From positions 62,001-126,000 of the forward strand of contig NZ_JADMKC010000004.1 of the NCBI RefSeq assembly GCF_018780105.1: a stretch of DNA of 64,000 bases, written 5' to 3'. The translations under genes and the position numbers were made by a program. Positions 48,777 to 59,384 of the stretch are shown one piece after another. The notes beneath the pieces were generated by a model, which did no database searches, was not told where the DNA came from, and was given only the letters and a program-made list of their open reading frames with translations. Within the stretch, counting starts at the first letter, position 1; every line of letters starts with the position of its first letter. The stretch is from Thiobacillus sp. (lineage in GTDB: Bacteria > Pseudomonadota > Gammaproteobacteria > Burkholderiales > Thiobacillaceae).

Positions 48777-50900
48777 ATGTTTGCCGACTTGCTGGAAAAT
48801 CTGAACCCCGAACAGCGTGCGGCGGTGACGCTGCCGCATGAATCCGCGCTGATTCTGGCGGGCGCGGGCTCGGGCAAGACGCGTGTGCTGACCACCCGCA
48901 TGGTGTGGCTGATCCAGAGCGGGCAGGTGTCGCCGCACGGCATCCTCGCGGTGACCTTCACCAACAAGGCGGCGAAGGAAATGATGACGCGCATTGCGGC
49001 GATGCTGCCGATCAATACGCGCGGCATGTGGGTGGGCACCTTTCACGGTCTCGCCAACCGGCTGCTGCGCACGCATTACCGCGAGGCGGGATTGCCGCAG
49101 TCGTTCCAGATTCTGGACAGCCAGGATCAGCTGTCGGCGATCAAGCGCCTGATGAAGTCGATGAACATCGACACCGAAAAGTATGAGCCAAAGAAAGTGC
49201 AGCGCTTCATCGGCGCCAACAAGGAGGCCGGACTGCGGGCGCGCGACGTCGAGGCGTTCGACGCCTACTCGACCCGGCTGGTGGAGATTTTCGAGGCCTA
49301 CGACGCGCAATGCCAGCGCGAGGGCGTCGCCGATTTCACCGAGCTGCTGCTGCGCTCGTATGAGCTGCTGTATCGCAACGAGCCCTTGCGCGAACACTAC
49401 CGCGACCGTTTCAAGCACATCCTGGTCGATGAGTTCCAGGACACCAATACGCTGCAATACCGCTGGCTCAAGCTGTTTGCCGGGCCCGGCACCGCGTTGT
49501 TCGCAGTGGGCGACGACGACCAGTCGATCTATGCGTTTCGCGGTGCCAATACCGCCAACATGGCCGAGTTCGAGCGCGAGTTCGCGCACGGCAACGTGAT
49601 CAAGCTGGAGCAGAACTACCGCAGCCACGGCCACATTCTCACCGCCGCCAACACGCTCATTTCGCAGAACGCGCACCGTCTCGGCAAGAACCTGTGGACG
49701 GCCGAGGGCGAGGGCGAGCCGATTCGCGTCTACGACGCCTATTCGGATCAGGACGAAGCCAGCTTCGTGGTCGACGAGGTGAGGGCGCTCAACCGCGAAG
49801 GCATCAATCTGTCGGACATGGCGCTGCTGTACCGCTCCAACGCGCAGTCGCGGGTGCTGGAGCACGCGCTGTTTTCCGCCAGCGTGCCGTATCGCGTGTA
49901 CGGCGGGCTGCGCTTTTTCGAGCGTCTGGAAATCAAGCACGCGCTGGCCTACCTGCGCCTGCTGACCAATCCGGAGGACGACGGCGCTTTTATCCGCGTG
50001 GTGAACTTCCCCGCGCGCGGGATCGGTGCGCGCACGCTGGAATTGCTGGCGGCCAGCGCGGCGCAGTCCGGCGCCAGCCTGTGGCAGGCGGCCTGTACCG
50101 CCAGCGGCAAGGTCGCCGGATTCGCCAAGTTGATCGAGGCGATCAAACAGGCCACCCGCGAACTGCCGCTGGCCGAGGTGATCGACCACGTGATCGAAGC
50201 CAGCGGGCTGGCGGACTATTACCGCGCCGACAAGGACGGCACCGACCGCCTGGAGAACCTCAATGAACTGGTCAATGCTGCGGCGCTGTTTGCTCAGGAG
50301 GCCGAAGAAAACACGCTGGATGCCTTCCTCGCCCATGCTGCGCTGGAAGCGGGCGAACATCAGGCGGGCGCCGGGCACGATGCCCTGCAGCTAATGACGG
50401 TGCACGCCGCCAAGGGGCTGGAATTTCACGCGGTGTTCATCACCGGGCTGGAAGAAAGCCTGTTTCCGCACGAGCAGAGTGCGAACGAGGAAAACGGCCT
50501 GGAAGAAGAGCGGCGGTTGATGTATGTGGCGATCACCCGCGCGCGACGGCGTTTGTATCTGTCGCACGCGCAGTCGCGCATGCTGCACGGCCAAGTCCGC
50601 TACGGCCTGCCATCGCGCTTTCTCGACGAATTGCCGGAGCAGGTGCTGAGCCCGCTCAACCGCCGCAACAGCGCGCCCCCGCCGCAAGGATTTGGCGCTA
50701 CGCCGCCTGCCCGTCCGGCTGCGTCGCAAGGCAATGACACCGGTTACCGCATCGGGCAGAGCGTCGCCCACGCCAAGTTCGGCAGCGGCATCATCATCGA
50801 TTTTGAAGGGCGCGGCGCCGACGCGCGGGTGCAGGTGATATTCCGCGACGCCGGTACCAAGTGGCTGGCGCTGGCTTACGCCAATTTGTCGGCTGCTTGA
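48777..50900 (+). CDS. UvrD/Rep-family ATP-dependent DNA helicase
   Basis: LNPEQRAAVTL, GAGSGKTRVLTTR, VDEFQDTN, VGDDDQSIYAFRGA, TVHAAKGLEF, YVAITRAR. Confidence 0.93.
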   Translation: MFADLLENLNPEQRAAVTLPHESALILAGAGSGKTRVLTTRMVWLIQSGQVSPHGILAVTFTNKAAKEMMTRIAAMLPINTRGMWVGTFHGLANRLLRTHYREAGLPQSFQILDSQDQLSAIKRLMKSMNIDTEKYEPKKVQRFIGANKEAGLRARDVEAFDAYSTRLVEIFEAYDAQCQREGVADFTELLLRSYELLYRNEPLREHYRDRFKHILVDEFQDTNTLQYRWLKLFAGPGTALFAVGDDDQSIYAFRGANTANMAEFEREFAHGNVIKLEQNYRSHGHILTAANTLISQNAHRLGKNLWTAEGEGEPIRVYDAYSDQDEASFVVDEVRALNREGINLSDMALLYRSNAQSRVLEHALFSASVPYRVYGGLRFFERLEIKHALAYLRLLTNPEDDGAFIRVVNFPARGIGARTLELLAASAAQSGASLWQAACTASGKVAGFAKLIEAIKQATRELPLAEVIDHVIEASGLADYYRADKDGTDRLENLNELVNAAALFAQEAEENTLDAFLAHAALEAGEHQAGAGHDALQLMTVHAAKGLEFHAVFITGLEESLFPHEQSANEENGLEEERRLMYVAITRARRRLYLSHAQSRMLHGQVRYGLPSRFLDELPEQVLSPLNRRNSAPPPQGFGATPPARPAASQGNDTGYRIGQSVAHAKFGSGIIIDFEGRGADARVQVIFRDAGTKWLALAYANLSAA

Positions 50901-51664
50901 TCGGCCTCGTCCGCCCACACCGCAAAAATCGCCTGGTAAGAGGCGTACAGCGAGCCGAACAGGACCGGCATCGCCACCAGCAGGCCGAGCAGCATCGGCA
51001 CCAGCGCGGCAAAGAACAGCATCACCCCCAGTACCAGTCCGTTGACCAGCAGCGCCGCCCAGTTCTTGAGTACGGCCTTGAGGCTGACGCCGAGCGCGGT
51101 GCCGAGGCGCGCGCCGCCGAACAGGATCAGTGCCGGCGCATACCAGGTGGCCATGATGAGCGGGGTGAACAGCAGCAAGCCGGTGAGCACGGCGGGCAGC
51201 GACTGATTCATCAAGGCTTGCAGTTCGGCCGGGTTGGCCTTTTCGTTTTGCGCGGCCGCCATGATGACTTCGGGATCGAAACCCATGCTGTGCATGACCT
51301 GACCGATGGCGAGAGTGCCGAGCAGCTGCACGGCACCCATGGCCATCAGGGGAACTGCCGGCCCTGCCAGCAGGGGGCGTTTGACGCCGGCCAGGAAGTG
51401 CGGCAGTTCGAGGTCTTCGCCGTTGTCCAGCGCGCGGAAGGCCGCCATGAAACCCGCCACCATCAGCGGCGAGGCCAGCTCGGAGAGGGTGCCGCCGATA
51501 CCGGGAATCAGGTTGAGCGCCATCACCAGCCCGAACAGCATGCCGAACGCGGCAGACAGCAGGAGCGGGTTTTTGCGGTACAGACGAAAGCCTTCGACAG
51601 CCCAGCGCCAGCCCTGGCTGGCCGCGACGGTACGCGGAATGTCTTGATTGGATGCGGAGGTCAT
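50876..51664 (-). CDS. BPSS1780-like multi-TM membrane protein
   Basis: GWRWAVEGFRLYRKNPLLLSAAFGMLFGL; multiple TM segments. Confidence 0.7.
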   Translation of the reverse strand: MTSASNQDIPRTVAASQGWRWAVEGFRLYRKNPLLLSAAFGMLFGLVMALNLIPGIGGTLSELASPLMVAGFMAAFRALDNGEDLELPHFLAGVKRPLLAGPAVPLMAMGAVQLLGTLAIGQVMHSMGFDPEVIMAAAQNEKANPAELQALMNQSLPAVLTGLLLFTPLIMATWYAPALILFGGARLGTALGVSLKAVLKNWAALLVNGLVLGVMLFFAALVPMLLGLLVAMPVLFGSLYASYQAIFAVWADEADQAADKLA

Positions 51665-51680
51665 CAGCTAAGCAGAAAAA

Positions 51681-52001
51681 TCAGAAATCCTTGATCACCC
51701 ATTGCGGCGGCTGCAGGCCGGGCAGGGTTTCCATGCGGTTGAAGCGGCCATTGCCGCTGGGGTCGACCAGGTAATAGGGCTTGCCGATTTTGGGGGTGAC
51801 TTTGAGCATGTAGACTTGGCCGCCGGAACGGAATTCCTCGACGGCCCCCTCGTTGGTCGACTTGATGGTCACGGTGGGTGTGTCGTCGGCGCCGGGCGGG
51901 CCATCCGGAACCGGCGTGAGTTCGGGGGGCTGGTCGGACGGCGCGGCGGCCAGGGCTGCGCCGCTCAACAACAGGGTCAATAACAGGACGGGATAGCGCA
52001 T
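51681..52001 (-). CDS. DUF2782 family secreted protein
   Basis: Signal peptide MRYPVLLLTLLLSGAALA; VTIKSTNEGAVEEFRSGGQVYMLKVTPKIGKPYYLVDP. Confidence 0.8.
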   Translation of the reverse strand: MRYPVLLLTLLLSGAALAAAPSDQPPELTPVPDGPPGADDTPTVTIKSTNEGAVEEFRSGGQVYMLKVTPKIGKPYYLVDPSGNGRFNRMETLPGLQPPQWVIKDF

Positions 52002-52069
52002 GGCGGTCTCCGAAAAACAGGGTTGGTTGGTGTGGATACGGCCGCGCTGCAGGCGGCCATGCATCCGGT

Positions 52070-52798
52070 CTACAGATTGAGCTGGATTTCGCGTTCGGCC
52101 AGCGATGGCATGAAACCGCGTTTTTCGTAGTGGCTGAAGATGGCGTCGACCACCTGATCGGGTTCGTCGATGACCTGCATCAGGTCGAGATCCTCGGCTG
52201 CGATCATGCCCTCGTCCACCAGGGTGGTCTTGAACCAGTCGAGTAGTCCGCGCCAGAACTGCGAGCCGACCAGCACGATCGGAATGCGCGGAATCTTGCC
52301 GGTCTGCACCAGCGTCAGCGCCTCGCTCAGCTCGTCGAGCGTGCCGAAGCCGCCGGGCATCACGACATAGGCCGCGGCGAATTTGACGAACATGACCTTG
52401 CGCGCGAAAAAATGCTGGAAGGTCTGGCTGATGTCCTGATAGGGGTTGCCGGCCTGTTCGTGCGGCAGCTGAATGTTGAGGCCGACGCTGGGCGACTTGC
52501 CGAAATAGGCGCCCTTGTTGGCGGCTTCCATGATGCCGGGGCCGCCGCCGGAGATGACCGAGAAGCCGGCATCCGACAGCTTGCGTGCAATCTCCTCGGT
52601 GAGCATGTAATAGGCATGGTCGGGCGGCGTGCGCGCGCTGCCGAAGATCGAGACCGCCGGGCGAATCGAAGCCAGGCGTTCAGTTGCCTCGACGAACTCT
52701 GCCATAATTCCCAGCATGCGCCACGACTCGCGCGCCGAGTAGTCGATCTCGGCGGTGCGACCCGGATCGGCGGTAATCGGTAATTTATCCCCATGCAT
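52070..52798 (-). CDS. LOG-family Rossmann-fold protein
   Basis: SGGGPGIMEAANKGA and PGGFGTLDELSEALT signatures. Confidence 0.92.
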   Translation of the reverse strand: MHGDKLPITADPGRTAEIDYSARESWRMLGIMAEFVEATERLASIRPAVSIFGSARTPPDHAYYMLTEEIARKLSDAGFSVISGGGPGIMEAANKGAYFGKSPSVGLNIQLPHEQAGNPYQDISQTFQHFFARKVMFVKFAAAYVVMPGGFGTLDELSEALTLVQTGKIPRIPIVLVGSQFWRGLLDWFKTTLVDEGMIAAEDLDLMQVIDEPDQVVDAIFSHYEKRGFMPSLAEREIQLNL

Positions 52799-52856
52799 GT
52801 TTCGAGCGCCTCGTGATTGGTCTTAGTGTGAATCAAGTCCGTATGAATGCCCCCGT

Positions 52857-55568
52857 ATGAGCGAGCCCCAAAAAACCCTGCTGCTGGTGGACGGTTCGTC
52901 CTATCTGTATCGCGCGTTCCATGCGCTGCCCGATCTACGCAACGCGGCGGGCGAGCCGACCAATGCGATCAAGGGCGTGCTGTCGATGTTGCGCAAGCTG
53001 CAGAAAGACTATGCGGCGGATTATATCGCCTGCGTGTTCGACGCGAAGGGCAAAACCTTTCGCGACGATCTCTACCCCGACTATAAAGCGCACCGCCCGC
53101 CGATGCCGGACGACCTGCGTTGCCAGATCGAGCCGCTGCACGAGCTGATCCGCGCCGAGGGCTGGCCGCTGGTGGTGATCGACGGCGTTGAAGCCGACGA
53201 CGTGATCGGCACGCTGGTGGTGGAGGCCGCGCGCCACAACGTTCGCAGCATTGTGTCCACCGGCGACAAGGACATGGCGCAGCTGGTCAATGACCATGTG
53301 ACGCTGGTCAACACCATGAGCGAGGAAACGCTCGACATCCCCGGCGTCAACGCCAAATTCGGCGTGCCGCCGGAGCGCATCATCGATTACCTCACGCTGA
53401 TCGGTGACAGCGTCGACAACGTGCCCGGCGTGGCCAAGGTGGGGCCGAAAACTGCGGTGAAGTGGCTCGCCGAATTCGGCACGTTGGACAACCTGGTGGC
53501 GCATGCCGACGAAGTAAAGGGCGTGGTGGGCGAGAACCTGCGCGCAGCAGCCGACTGGCTGCCGCAGGCACGCGTGCTGATCACCATCAAGACCGACGTG
53601 GCGCTGCCGTTCACGCTCGATGCGCTGACCCTGCAGGCGCGCGACCTGGCCGCGCAGCGTAGTTTGTTCGAGCGTTTCGGCTTCCGTTCCTGGCTGCGCG
53701 AGCTGGATGCGGCGACGACGGATTTGCCGGCCATTCCCGAGCAGGACTGCAGCGGCGATCACCGCGCACACTACGCAACCCTCCTGACCAACGCCCAGCT
53801 GGACGACTGGATCGCGCGCCTCACTGTCGCACCGGCGTATGCGCTCGACACCGAAACCACCGGGCTCGATCCGATGCAGGCCGAGCTGGTCGGCATGTCC
53901 TTCGCCATCACCCCTGGCGAGGCCGCCTATCTGCCGCTGGCGCATTGTTACGCCGGGGCGCCGGCACAGCTGGATCGCGCCGCCACGCTGGCCAAATTAA
54001 AGCTGCTGCTGGAAAACCCTGCGCCCAAAATCATCGGCCAGAACCTCAAGTTCGATCGCCACATCTTTGCCAATGCCGGTATCGCGCTGGGCGGGGCCGT
54101 CGACGACACGCTGCTGCAGTCCTACGTGATCGAGGCGCACCAGTCGCACGAACTGGGCAATCTGGCGCTGCGCCATCTGGGGCTGGCGACCATCAGCTAC
54201 GATGACGTCACCGGCAAGGGGGCTGCGCGCATCGGCTTCGAGCAGGTGGCGATCGAGCGCGCCAGTGAATACGCAGCCGAAGACGCCGACGTGACCCTGC
54301 GCGTGCGCGACGCGCTGGCGCCGCAGATCGCCGCCTCCGACAAGCTCGATTACGTCTATCGCCAGATCGAACTGCCGGTGGCGGGCATTCTGTTCCGCAT
54401 GGAGCGCACTGGCGTGTTGCTGGACAAGCAATTGCTCGCGGTGCAAAGCGGCGAACTCGGCAGGAAGATGCTGGAACTCGAACAGCGCGCCTATCAGGAG
54501 GCCGGACAACCCTTCAACATGAGCTCGCCCAAGCAGATCGGCGACATCCTGTTTACTCAAAAGGGCCTGCCGGTCATCAAGAAAACACCGGGCGGCGCGC
54601 CGTCCACCGACGAAGACACACTGGAACAACTGGCGCTCGACCACCCCATCGCGCGCGCGATCCTCGACTACCGCGGCATGGCCAAGCTGAAGTCGACCTA
54701 TACCGACAAGCTGCCGCAGATGATCCATCCGGTCACCGGGCGCGTCCACACCAGCTATTCGCAGGCCACCGCCGTCACCGGGCGCCTGTCCAGTTCCGAG
54801 CCGAATCTGCAGAACATTCCCGCGCGTACCGCCGAGGGTCGCCGTATCCGCGAAGCCTTCATCGCTCCGCCCGGGCATCAGCTGGTGTCGGCCGATTACT
54901 CGCAGATTGAACTGCGCATCATGGCCCACCTGTCGGACGACGCCGGTTTGCTGACCGCGTTTGCCGAAGATCGCGACATCCACACCGCTACTGCCGCCGA
55001 AGTGTTCGGCGTGCCGCTGCTTGATGTGAACAGCGAACAGCGGCGCATGGCCAAGGTCATCAACTTCGGCCTGATCTACGGCATGTCGGCCTTCGGTCTG
55101 GCGTCGCAGCTCAATCTGGAACGCTCGGCCGCGCAGGCCTATATCGATCGCTATTTCGCGCGCTATCCGGGGGTGGCCGACTACATGCAGCGTACCCGCG
55201 AAGCCGCGCGCCGCCAGGGCTATGTCGAAACCGTGTTCGGCCGCCGGCTCTATCTGCCGGAGATCAACGCCAAAAATCCGCAACGCCGCCAGGGTGCCGA
55301 GCGCGCCGCGATCAATGCGCCGATGCAGGGTACCGCCGCCGACCTTATCAAGTTGGCGATGATTGCCGTGCAGGGCTGGCTCGACCGCGAGAAACTGGCC
55401 AGCCGCCTGCTGCTGCAAGTGCACGACGAACTGATCCTCGAAGTGCCCGAGCACGAACTCGACCGCGTGCGCACCGAATTGCCGGCGTACATGTGCAATG
55501 TCGCCGCGCTCAAGGTGCCGTTGCGGGTGGGCGTGGGGGCGGGACATAATTGGGAAGCTGCACACTAA
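52857..55568 (+). CDS. polA: DNA polymerase I
   Basis: 5' nuclease, 3'-5' exonuclease (DTETTGLD), polymerase motifs SADYSQIELRIMAHLS, RRMAKVINFGLIYGMSAFGL, LQVHDELILE. Confidence 0.96.
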   Translation: MSEPQKTLLLVDGSSYLYRAFHALPDLRNAAGEPTNAIKGVLSMLRKLQKDYAADYIACVFDAKGKTFRDDLYPDYKAHRPPMPDDLRCQIEPLHELIRAEGWPLVVIDGVEADDVIGTLVVEAARHNVRSIVSTGDKDMAQLVNDHVTLVNTMSEETLDIPGVNAKFGVPPERIIDYLTLIGDSVDNVPGVAKVGPKTAVKWLAEFGTLDNLVAHADEVKGVVGENLRAAADWLPQARVLITIKTDVALPFTLDALTLQARDLAAQRSLFERFGFRSWLRELDAATTDLPAIPEQDCSGDHRAHYATLLTNAQLDDWIARLTVAPAYALDTETTGLDPMQAELVGMSFAITPGEAAYLPLAHCYAGAPAQLDRAATLAKLKLLLENPAPKIIGQNLKFDRHIFANAGIALGGAVDDTLLQSYVIEAHQSHELGNLALRHLGLATISYDDVTGKGAARIGFEQVAIERASEYAAEDADVTLRVRDALAPQIAASDKLDYVYRQIELPVAGILFRMERTGVLLDKQLLAVQSGELGRKMLELEQRAYQEAGQPFNMSSPKQIGDILFTQKGLPVIKKTPGGAPSTDEDTLEQLALDHPIARAILDYRGMAKLKSTYTDKLPQMIHPVTGRVHTSYSQATAVTGRLSSSEPNLQNIPARTAEGRRIREAFIAPPGHQLVSADYSQIELRIMAHLSDDAGLLTAFAEDRDIHTATAAEVFGVPLLDVNSEQRRMAKVINFGLIYGMSAFGLASQLNLERSAAQAYIDRYFARYPGVADYMQRTREAARRQGYVETVFGRRLYLPEINAKNPQRRQGAERAAINAPMQGTAADLIKLAMIAVQGWLDREKLASRLLLQVHDELILEVPEHELDRVRTELPAYMCNVAALKVPLRVGVGAGHNWEAAH

Positions 55569-55579
55569 TGATGATGATT

Positions 55580-55605
55580 GAAGGCGCTGTTGGCGCAGCG
55601 CCTTC
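55580..55605. repeat. 10-bp perfect stem hairpin between polA and prsT
   Basis: GAAGGCGCTG-ttggcg-CAGCGCCTTC; no T-tract follows. Confidence 0.7.
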
Positions 55606-55623
55606 TCAATGGAGCCGAGATAA

Positions 55624-58404
55624 ATGACCAAACACCCCGTTGCCCTGGCGATTGCACTTGCCCTGTCTGTCGCCGTCGCGCTTCCTGGCTGCGACAGCAC
55701 GGCCAACCTGACCGAGCAGGAACACATCCAGCGCGCCAAGGACTTCGAGGACAAGGGCAATCTCAAGGCCAGCATCGTCGAGCTGAAAAATGCGATCCAG
55801 AAAAACCCGGACAGCCCGCAGGCGCGTTTGCTGCTGGGGCAGGTTTATCTGAAAGCAGGCATGGGGGCCGAAGCGGAAAAGGAACTCAGCCAGGCCGAAA
55901 AGCTGGGGGTGAACCCGGAGTCGATCAAACCCCAGCTTGGCGAAGCCTTGTTACTGATGGGCGAATACAAGCGGCTGCTCGACACGATCCAGCCCGGCGA
56001 GCAAACCTCGAAAACCAATCTGGCGCGCATTCTGCAACTGCGCGCCGACGCAATGCTCAGACAGGGCGGCATGCTGAAGGAGGCCTGCAACCTGTTCCAG
56101 CAATCCCTCGATACCGCCACGGGCAATCCGCCGACTTACTGGGGCCTGGCGCAATGCGCGATTGCCGTGCGGGACATGCCCAAAGCCCGGAAATGGCTTG
56201 ATGATGCGCTCAAGATCAAGGAGCGCCAGGCGCAGACATGGGGTTATATCGGCGACTGGGAGCAGCTCAGCAAGAATCAGCCCGCGGCCCTGGTTGCCTA
56301 CGGCAAGGCGCTGGAAATCGAACCCAACAATCTCAAGGCGCTGCAGGACCGCGCCACGCTGAGCATTGCGATGGGGAAACTGGAACAGGCCCGGCTGGAC
56401 ATCGAGAAGACCCACAAGCTTGCACCGAAAGCGCTTGGTAGCATTTATCTGCAAGCCCTGTACGACTTCCAGCAGAAAAAATTCCCCGAAACGCGCGATG
56501 GCCTGCAGGAAGTGCTCAAGATTTCGCCCGATCACATGCCGAGCGTGCTGCTCGCCGGGACGACTGCCTACGCGATGGAGGCTTATCAGCAGTCGGAAAG
56601 CTATCTGCAGCGTTTTTTGGCGCGCTATCCTGCGCATGCGTTTGCGCGCAGGATCATGGCCGCCACCCAGATCAAACTGAATCAGCCCGACAAGGCGCTG
56701 GAAACCCTGGCGCCGCTGATCACGCTTGACTCGCAGGATGCGCAGGCCCTGGCGATGGCCAGTGATGCCTATCGCATCAAGGGAGAGAACATGAATGCGG
56801 CGGCCCTGCTCGAACGCGCCGCGCTGATCGACCCGACTAATGCCGCCATTCAAACCCAGCTCGGGATCACCCATCTGACGACGGGCGACAGCCTGCAGGC
56901 GATTACCAAGCTGGAATCGGCCGCAGCACTGGATGCCCATCAATACAAGGCAGAAAGCCTGCTGGTTCAGACTTACCTGGGCCGCCGCGAGTTCGACAAG
57001 GCGCTGAGCGCAATCGATGCGCTCGAGAAGAAGTTGCCGGACAGCGCGATCACGCACAATCTGCGCGGCAATGCCTATCTGGGGAAACGAGATCCAACCA
57101 ATGCCCGCAAGAGCTTCGAGCAAGCGGTCAAGGTTGATCCGCGCTTTTTCCCGGCGGTGGCCAGTCTGGCTCAACTCGATCTCGCAGACAAAAAGCCCGA
57201 TGCCGCCCGCAAGCGCTTCGAGCACGTGCTTGAGAGCGACAAGAACAACCTGCAGGCCATGATGGCGCTGGCCGCGTTGGCTGGCCTGGAAAAGCGGGAT
57301 CAGGACTATGTCGGCTGGCTGGAAAAGGCTCAAAAAGCCCACACTCAGGCCATTCCGCCGCGCACGGCACTGGTCGCCCATTACCTCGCCAAGCGCGCCT
57401 TTCCCGACGCGCTCAAGGTGGCGAGCGAGGCCGTCAATCTCAACCCGGAGAGCACCGCAGCGCTGGTCTTGCTGGGCAACACCCAGATGGCCGTGGGCGA
57501 GCGGGCCAAGGCCGTGCAGACGTTCTCCAAGCTGGCACAAAAATCGGAGCACGCGCCGGATGCCTTCCTGCAGCTTGCCATGGCCCAGATTGCCAACAAG
57601 CAATATAAGGAGGCCCGCATCAGCCTGCAGAAGTCGCTCAAGCTCAAGGCCGATTACCTGCCCAGCCAGGAGGCCTTGATTCGGCTGGAAATGACCGAGA
57701 ACAAGCCCGAGGCCGCCCTGCAGGTGGCCCGCAGCATGCAGGTGCAACAACCGAAGTCACCGCTGGGATTCGACCGCGAAGGCGATCTCCAGCTTGCGCT
57801 CAACCACGTGCCCGAGGCCGTTGCGGCGTATCGGCTGGCACTTGAAAAAGGCGCGGGCGGAGCCGGCCTCGTCAAGCTGTTCCGCGCCCAGGTCATCGTG
57901 CAGCCGAAGGTTGCCGAGCAGGGGCTGCAGGACTGGATACGAAAATACCCGAGAGATGCGGCGGTGCGTGCGTTTGCCGCCGAGTTTTACATGCGCAATG
58001 GGCGCAACCAGGAGGCCATCGCCGAGTACGAAGCGGTCAATCGGCTGGTGCCTAACAAGGTCCTTTTGCTGAACAACCTTGCCAATCTGTATGCGCGTGA
58101 AAAGGACCCGCGCGCGCTGGCAACGGCTGAGCAGGCGATCAAACTGGCACCCGACAACCCGGGCGTACAGGACACGCTGGGCTGGATTCTGGTGGGGCAG
58201 GGTCAGGCGTCGAAGGGGCTCGTCTGGTTGAACAAGGCGTTGGCCAAAGCGCCGAAAAATCCGGCAGTACGCTACCACCATGCGGCCGCCCTGGCGCTCA
58301 CCGGCAACCCGGCGCAGGCGCGCAAGGAAATCCAGGCCTTGCTGGCAGACAAACCGCAGTTTTCCGAACTGGCCGATGCACAAGCCCTGCTCAAGCGACT
58401 TTAA
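55624..58404 (+). CDS. prsT: PEP-CTERM system TPR-repeat lipoprotein PrsT
   Basis: Lipobox ALPGCDST; about 900 aa of TPRs; resembles PrsT of PEP-CTERM/exosortase loci. Confidence 0.85.
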   Translation: MTKHPVALAIALALSVAVALPGCDSTANLTEQEHIQRAKDFEDKGNLKASIVELKNAIQKNPDSPQARLLLGQVYLKAGMGAEAEKELSQAEKLGVNPESIKPQLGEALLLMGEYKRLLDTIQPGEQTSKTNLARILQLRADAMLRQGGMLKEACNLFQQSLDTATGNPPTYWGLAQCAIAVRDMPKARKWLDDALKIKERQAQTWGYIGDWEQLSKNQPAALVAYGKALEIEPNNLKALQDRATLSIAMGKLEQARLDIEKTHKLAPKALGSIYLQALYDFQQKKFPETRDGLQEVLKISPDHMPSVLLAGTTAYAMEAYQQSESYLQRFLARYPAHAFARRIMAATQIKLNQPDKALETLAPLITLDSQDAQALAMASDAYRIKGENMNAAALLERAALIDPTNAAIQTQLGITHLTTGDSLQAITKLESAAALDAHQYKAESLLVQTYLGRREFDKALSAIDALEKKLPDSAITHNLRGNAYLGKRDPTNARKSFEQAVKVDPRFFPAVASLAQLDLADKKPDAARKRFEHVLESDKNNLQAMMALAALAGLEKRDQDYVGWLEKAQKAHTQAIPPRTALVAHYLAKRAFPDALKVASEAVNLNPESTAALVLLGNTQMAVGERAKAVQTFSKLAQKSEHAPDAFLQLAMAQIANKQYKEARISLQKSLKLKADYLPSQEALIRLEMTENKPEAALQVARSMQVQQPKSPLGFDREGDLQLALNHVPEAVAAYRLALEKGAGGAGLVKLFRAQVIVQPKVAEQGLQDWIRKYPRDAAVRAFAAEFYMRNGRNQEAIAEYEAVNRLVPNKVLLLNNLANLYAREKDPRALATAEQAIKLAPDNPGVQDTLGWILVGQGQASKGLVWLNKALAKAPKNPAVRYHHAAALALTGNPAQARKEIQALLADKPQFSELADAQALLKRL

Positions 58405-58466
58405 AGCGGCAGCCGGGGCATTGAAGCGCGGTCAGACCGGTTTCGCACGCAGAAACGAGGCATGAA

Positions 58467-59351
58467 ATGGCTGAGTCTGCCCGCGCAAGCACGCCGTCAT
58501 GGGACTCGCAGCCGCTCGACACCTGGACGGCCCGATACGCGCCAGGCCAGCTGATTTGCCTCAATGGCAAACAAACCCATTACGTGGTGAAAGGTACGGG
58601 CAAGCCGGTCATTCTGCTGCACGGCTTTTTCTTCGACGGCACGCTGTGGTGTCGCAATCTTGATGCACTTGCCCAGTCATTTAAAGTCTATGTGCTCGAT
58701 TTGTGGGGCTTTGGCTATAGCGAACGCATTACCGAGCCTAGCTATGAACGTTATGTAGAGCAGCTCGCAGCTTTCATGCAGGCGCTCGACATCGAGAAGG
58801 CCAGCCTGATTGGGCAGTCCCTGGGAGGCGGTGTGGCGATGCAGTTCAGCGTGCAATTTCCGGGCAAGGTCGACCAGCTGGTGCTGGTGGATAGCGCGGG
58901 TTTGCCCAATCCGGAGCCATTTTCTGCACGCCTGTTTAAAATCAGGGGCGTGGGCGAATGTTTGATGGCCATTCCGGGCAATGCGATACGCAGCCGAATG
59001 CTCAGGGACTTTTTTCTGTACCGGGCAGAAGCTGTTCCCCCGGACCTGTTCAGACGCCTGACCTGGTTCCAGCGGATCGCGGGAACATCGGCGGCCGCTC
59101 TGGCCTTGATGCGGCTTGGTTTTGCCGACAAGCTGGAAGCCGTCGTACAACGCCTGGCTGCGCTCGATCTGCCTGTCCTGGTGGTCTGGGGTGCGCAGGA
59201 TCGCGCGATTCCCCTGGCATTGGGGCGGCGCATTCACCAGATGCTGCCGCGTTCAGCACTTGCGGTCATTTCGGATGCGGGACATGTCCCCAACCTGGAG
59301 CAGCCCGATGCCTTCAATTCGCAGATCGTCCCCTTTTTGCGCGGACAGTGA
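58467..59351 (+). CDS. alpha/beta hydrolase
   Basis: HGFFFDGTLW oxyanion region, nucleophile elbow GQSLGG, C-terminal SDAGHVPNLEQP. Confidence 0.9.
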   Translation: MAESARASTPSWDSQPLDTWTARYAPGQLICLNGKQTHYVVKGTGKPVILLHGFFFDGTLWCRNLDALAQSFKVYVLDLWGFGYSERITEPSYERYVEQLAAFMQALDIEKASLIGQSLGGGVAMQFSVQFPGKVDQLVLVDSAGLPNPEPFSARLFKIRGVGECLMAIPGNAIRSRMLRDFFLYRAEAVPPDLFRRLTWFQRIAGTSAAALALMRLGFADKLEAVVQRLAALDLPVLVVWGAQDRAIPLALGRRIHQMLPRSALAVISDAGHVPNLEQPDAFNSQIVPFLRGQ

Positions 59352-59384
59352 TTCATCCGCGTCCCCACTTAACCGGACCCGAAC

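Noticed and set aside
48741-50378. 545-aa minus-strand ORF opposite the UvrD-type helicase
   Set aside because: Antisense shadow ORF; helicase motifs on plus strand are complete.
53997-55775. 592-aa minus-strand ORF antisense to polA
   Set aside because: Antisense shadow of an unambiguous polA.
55951-57750. 599-aa minus-strand ORF opposite prsT
   Set aside because: Antisense shadow of TPR coding sequence.
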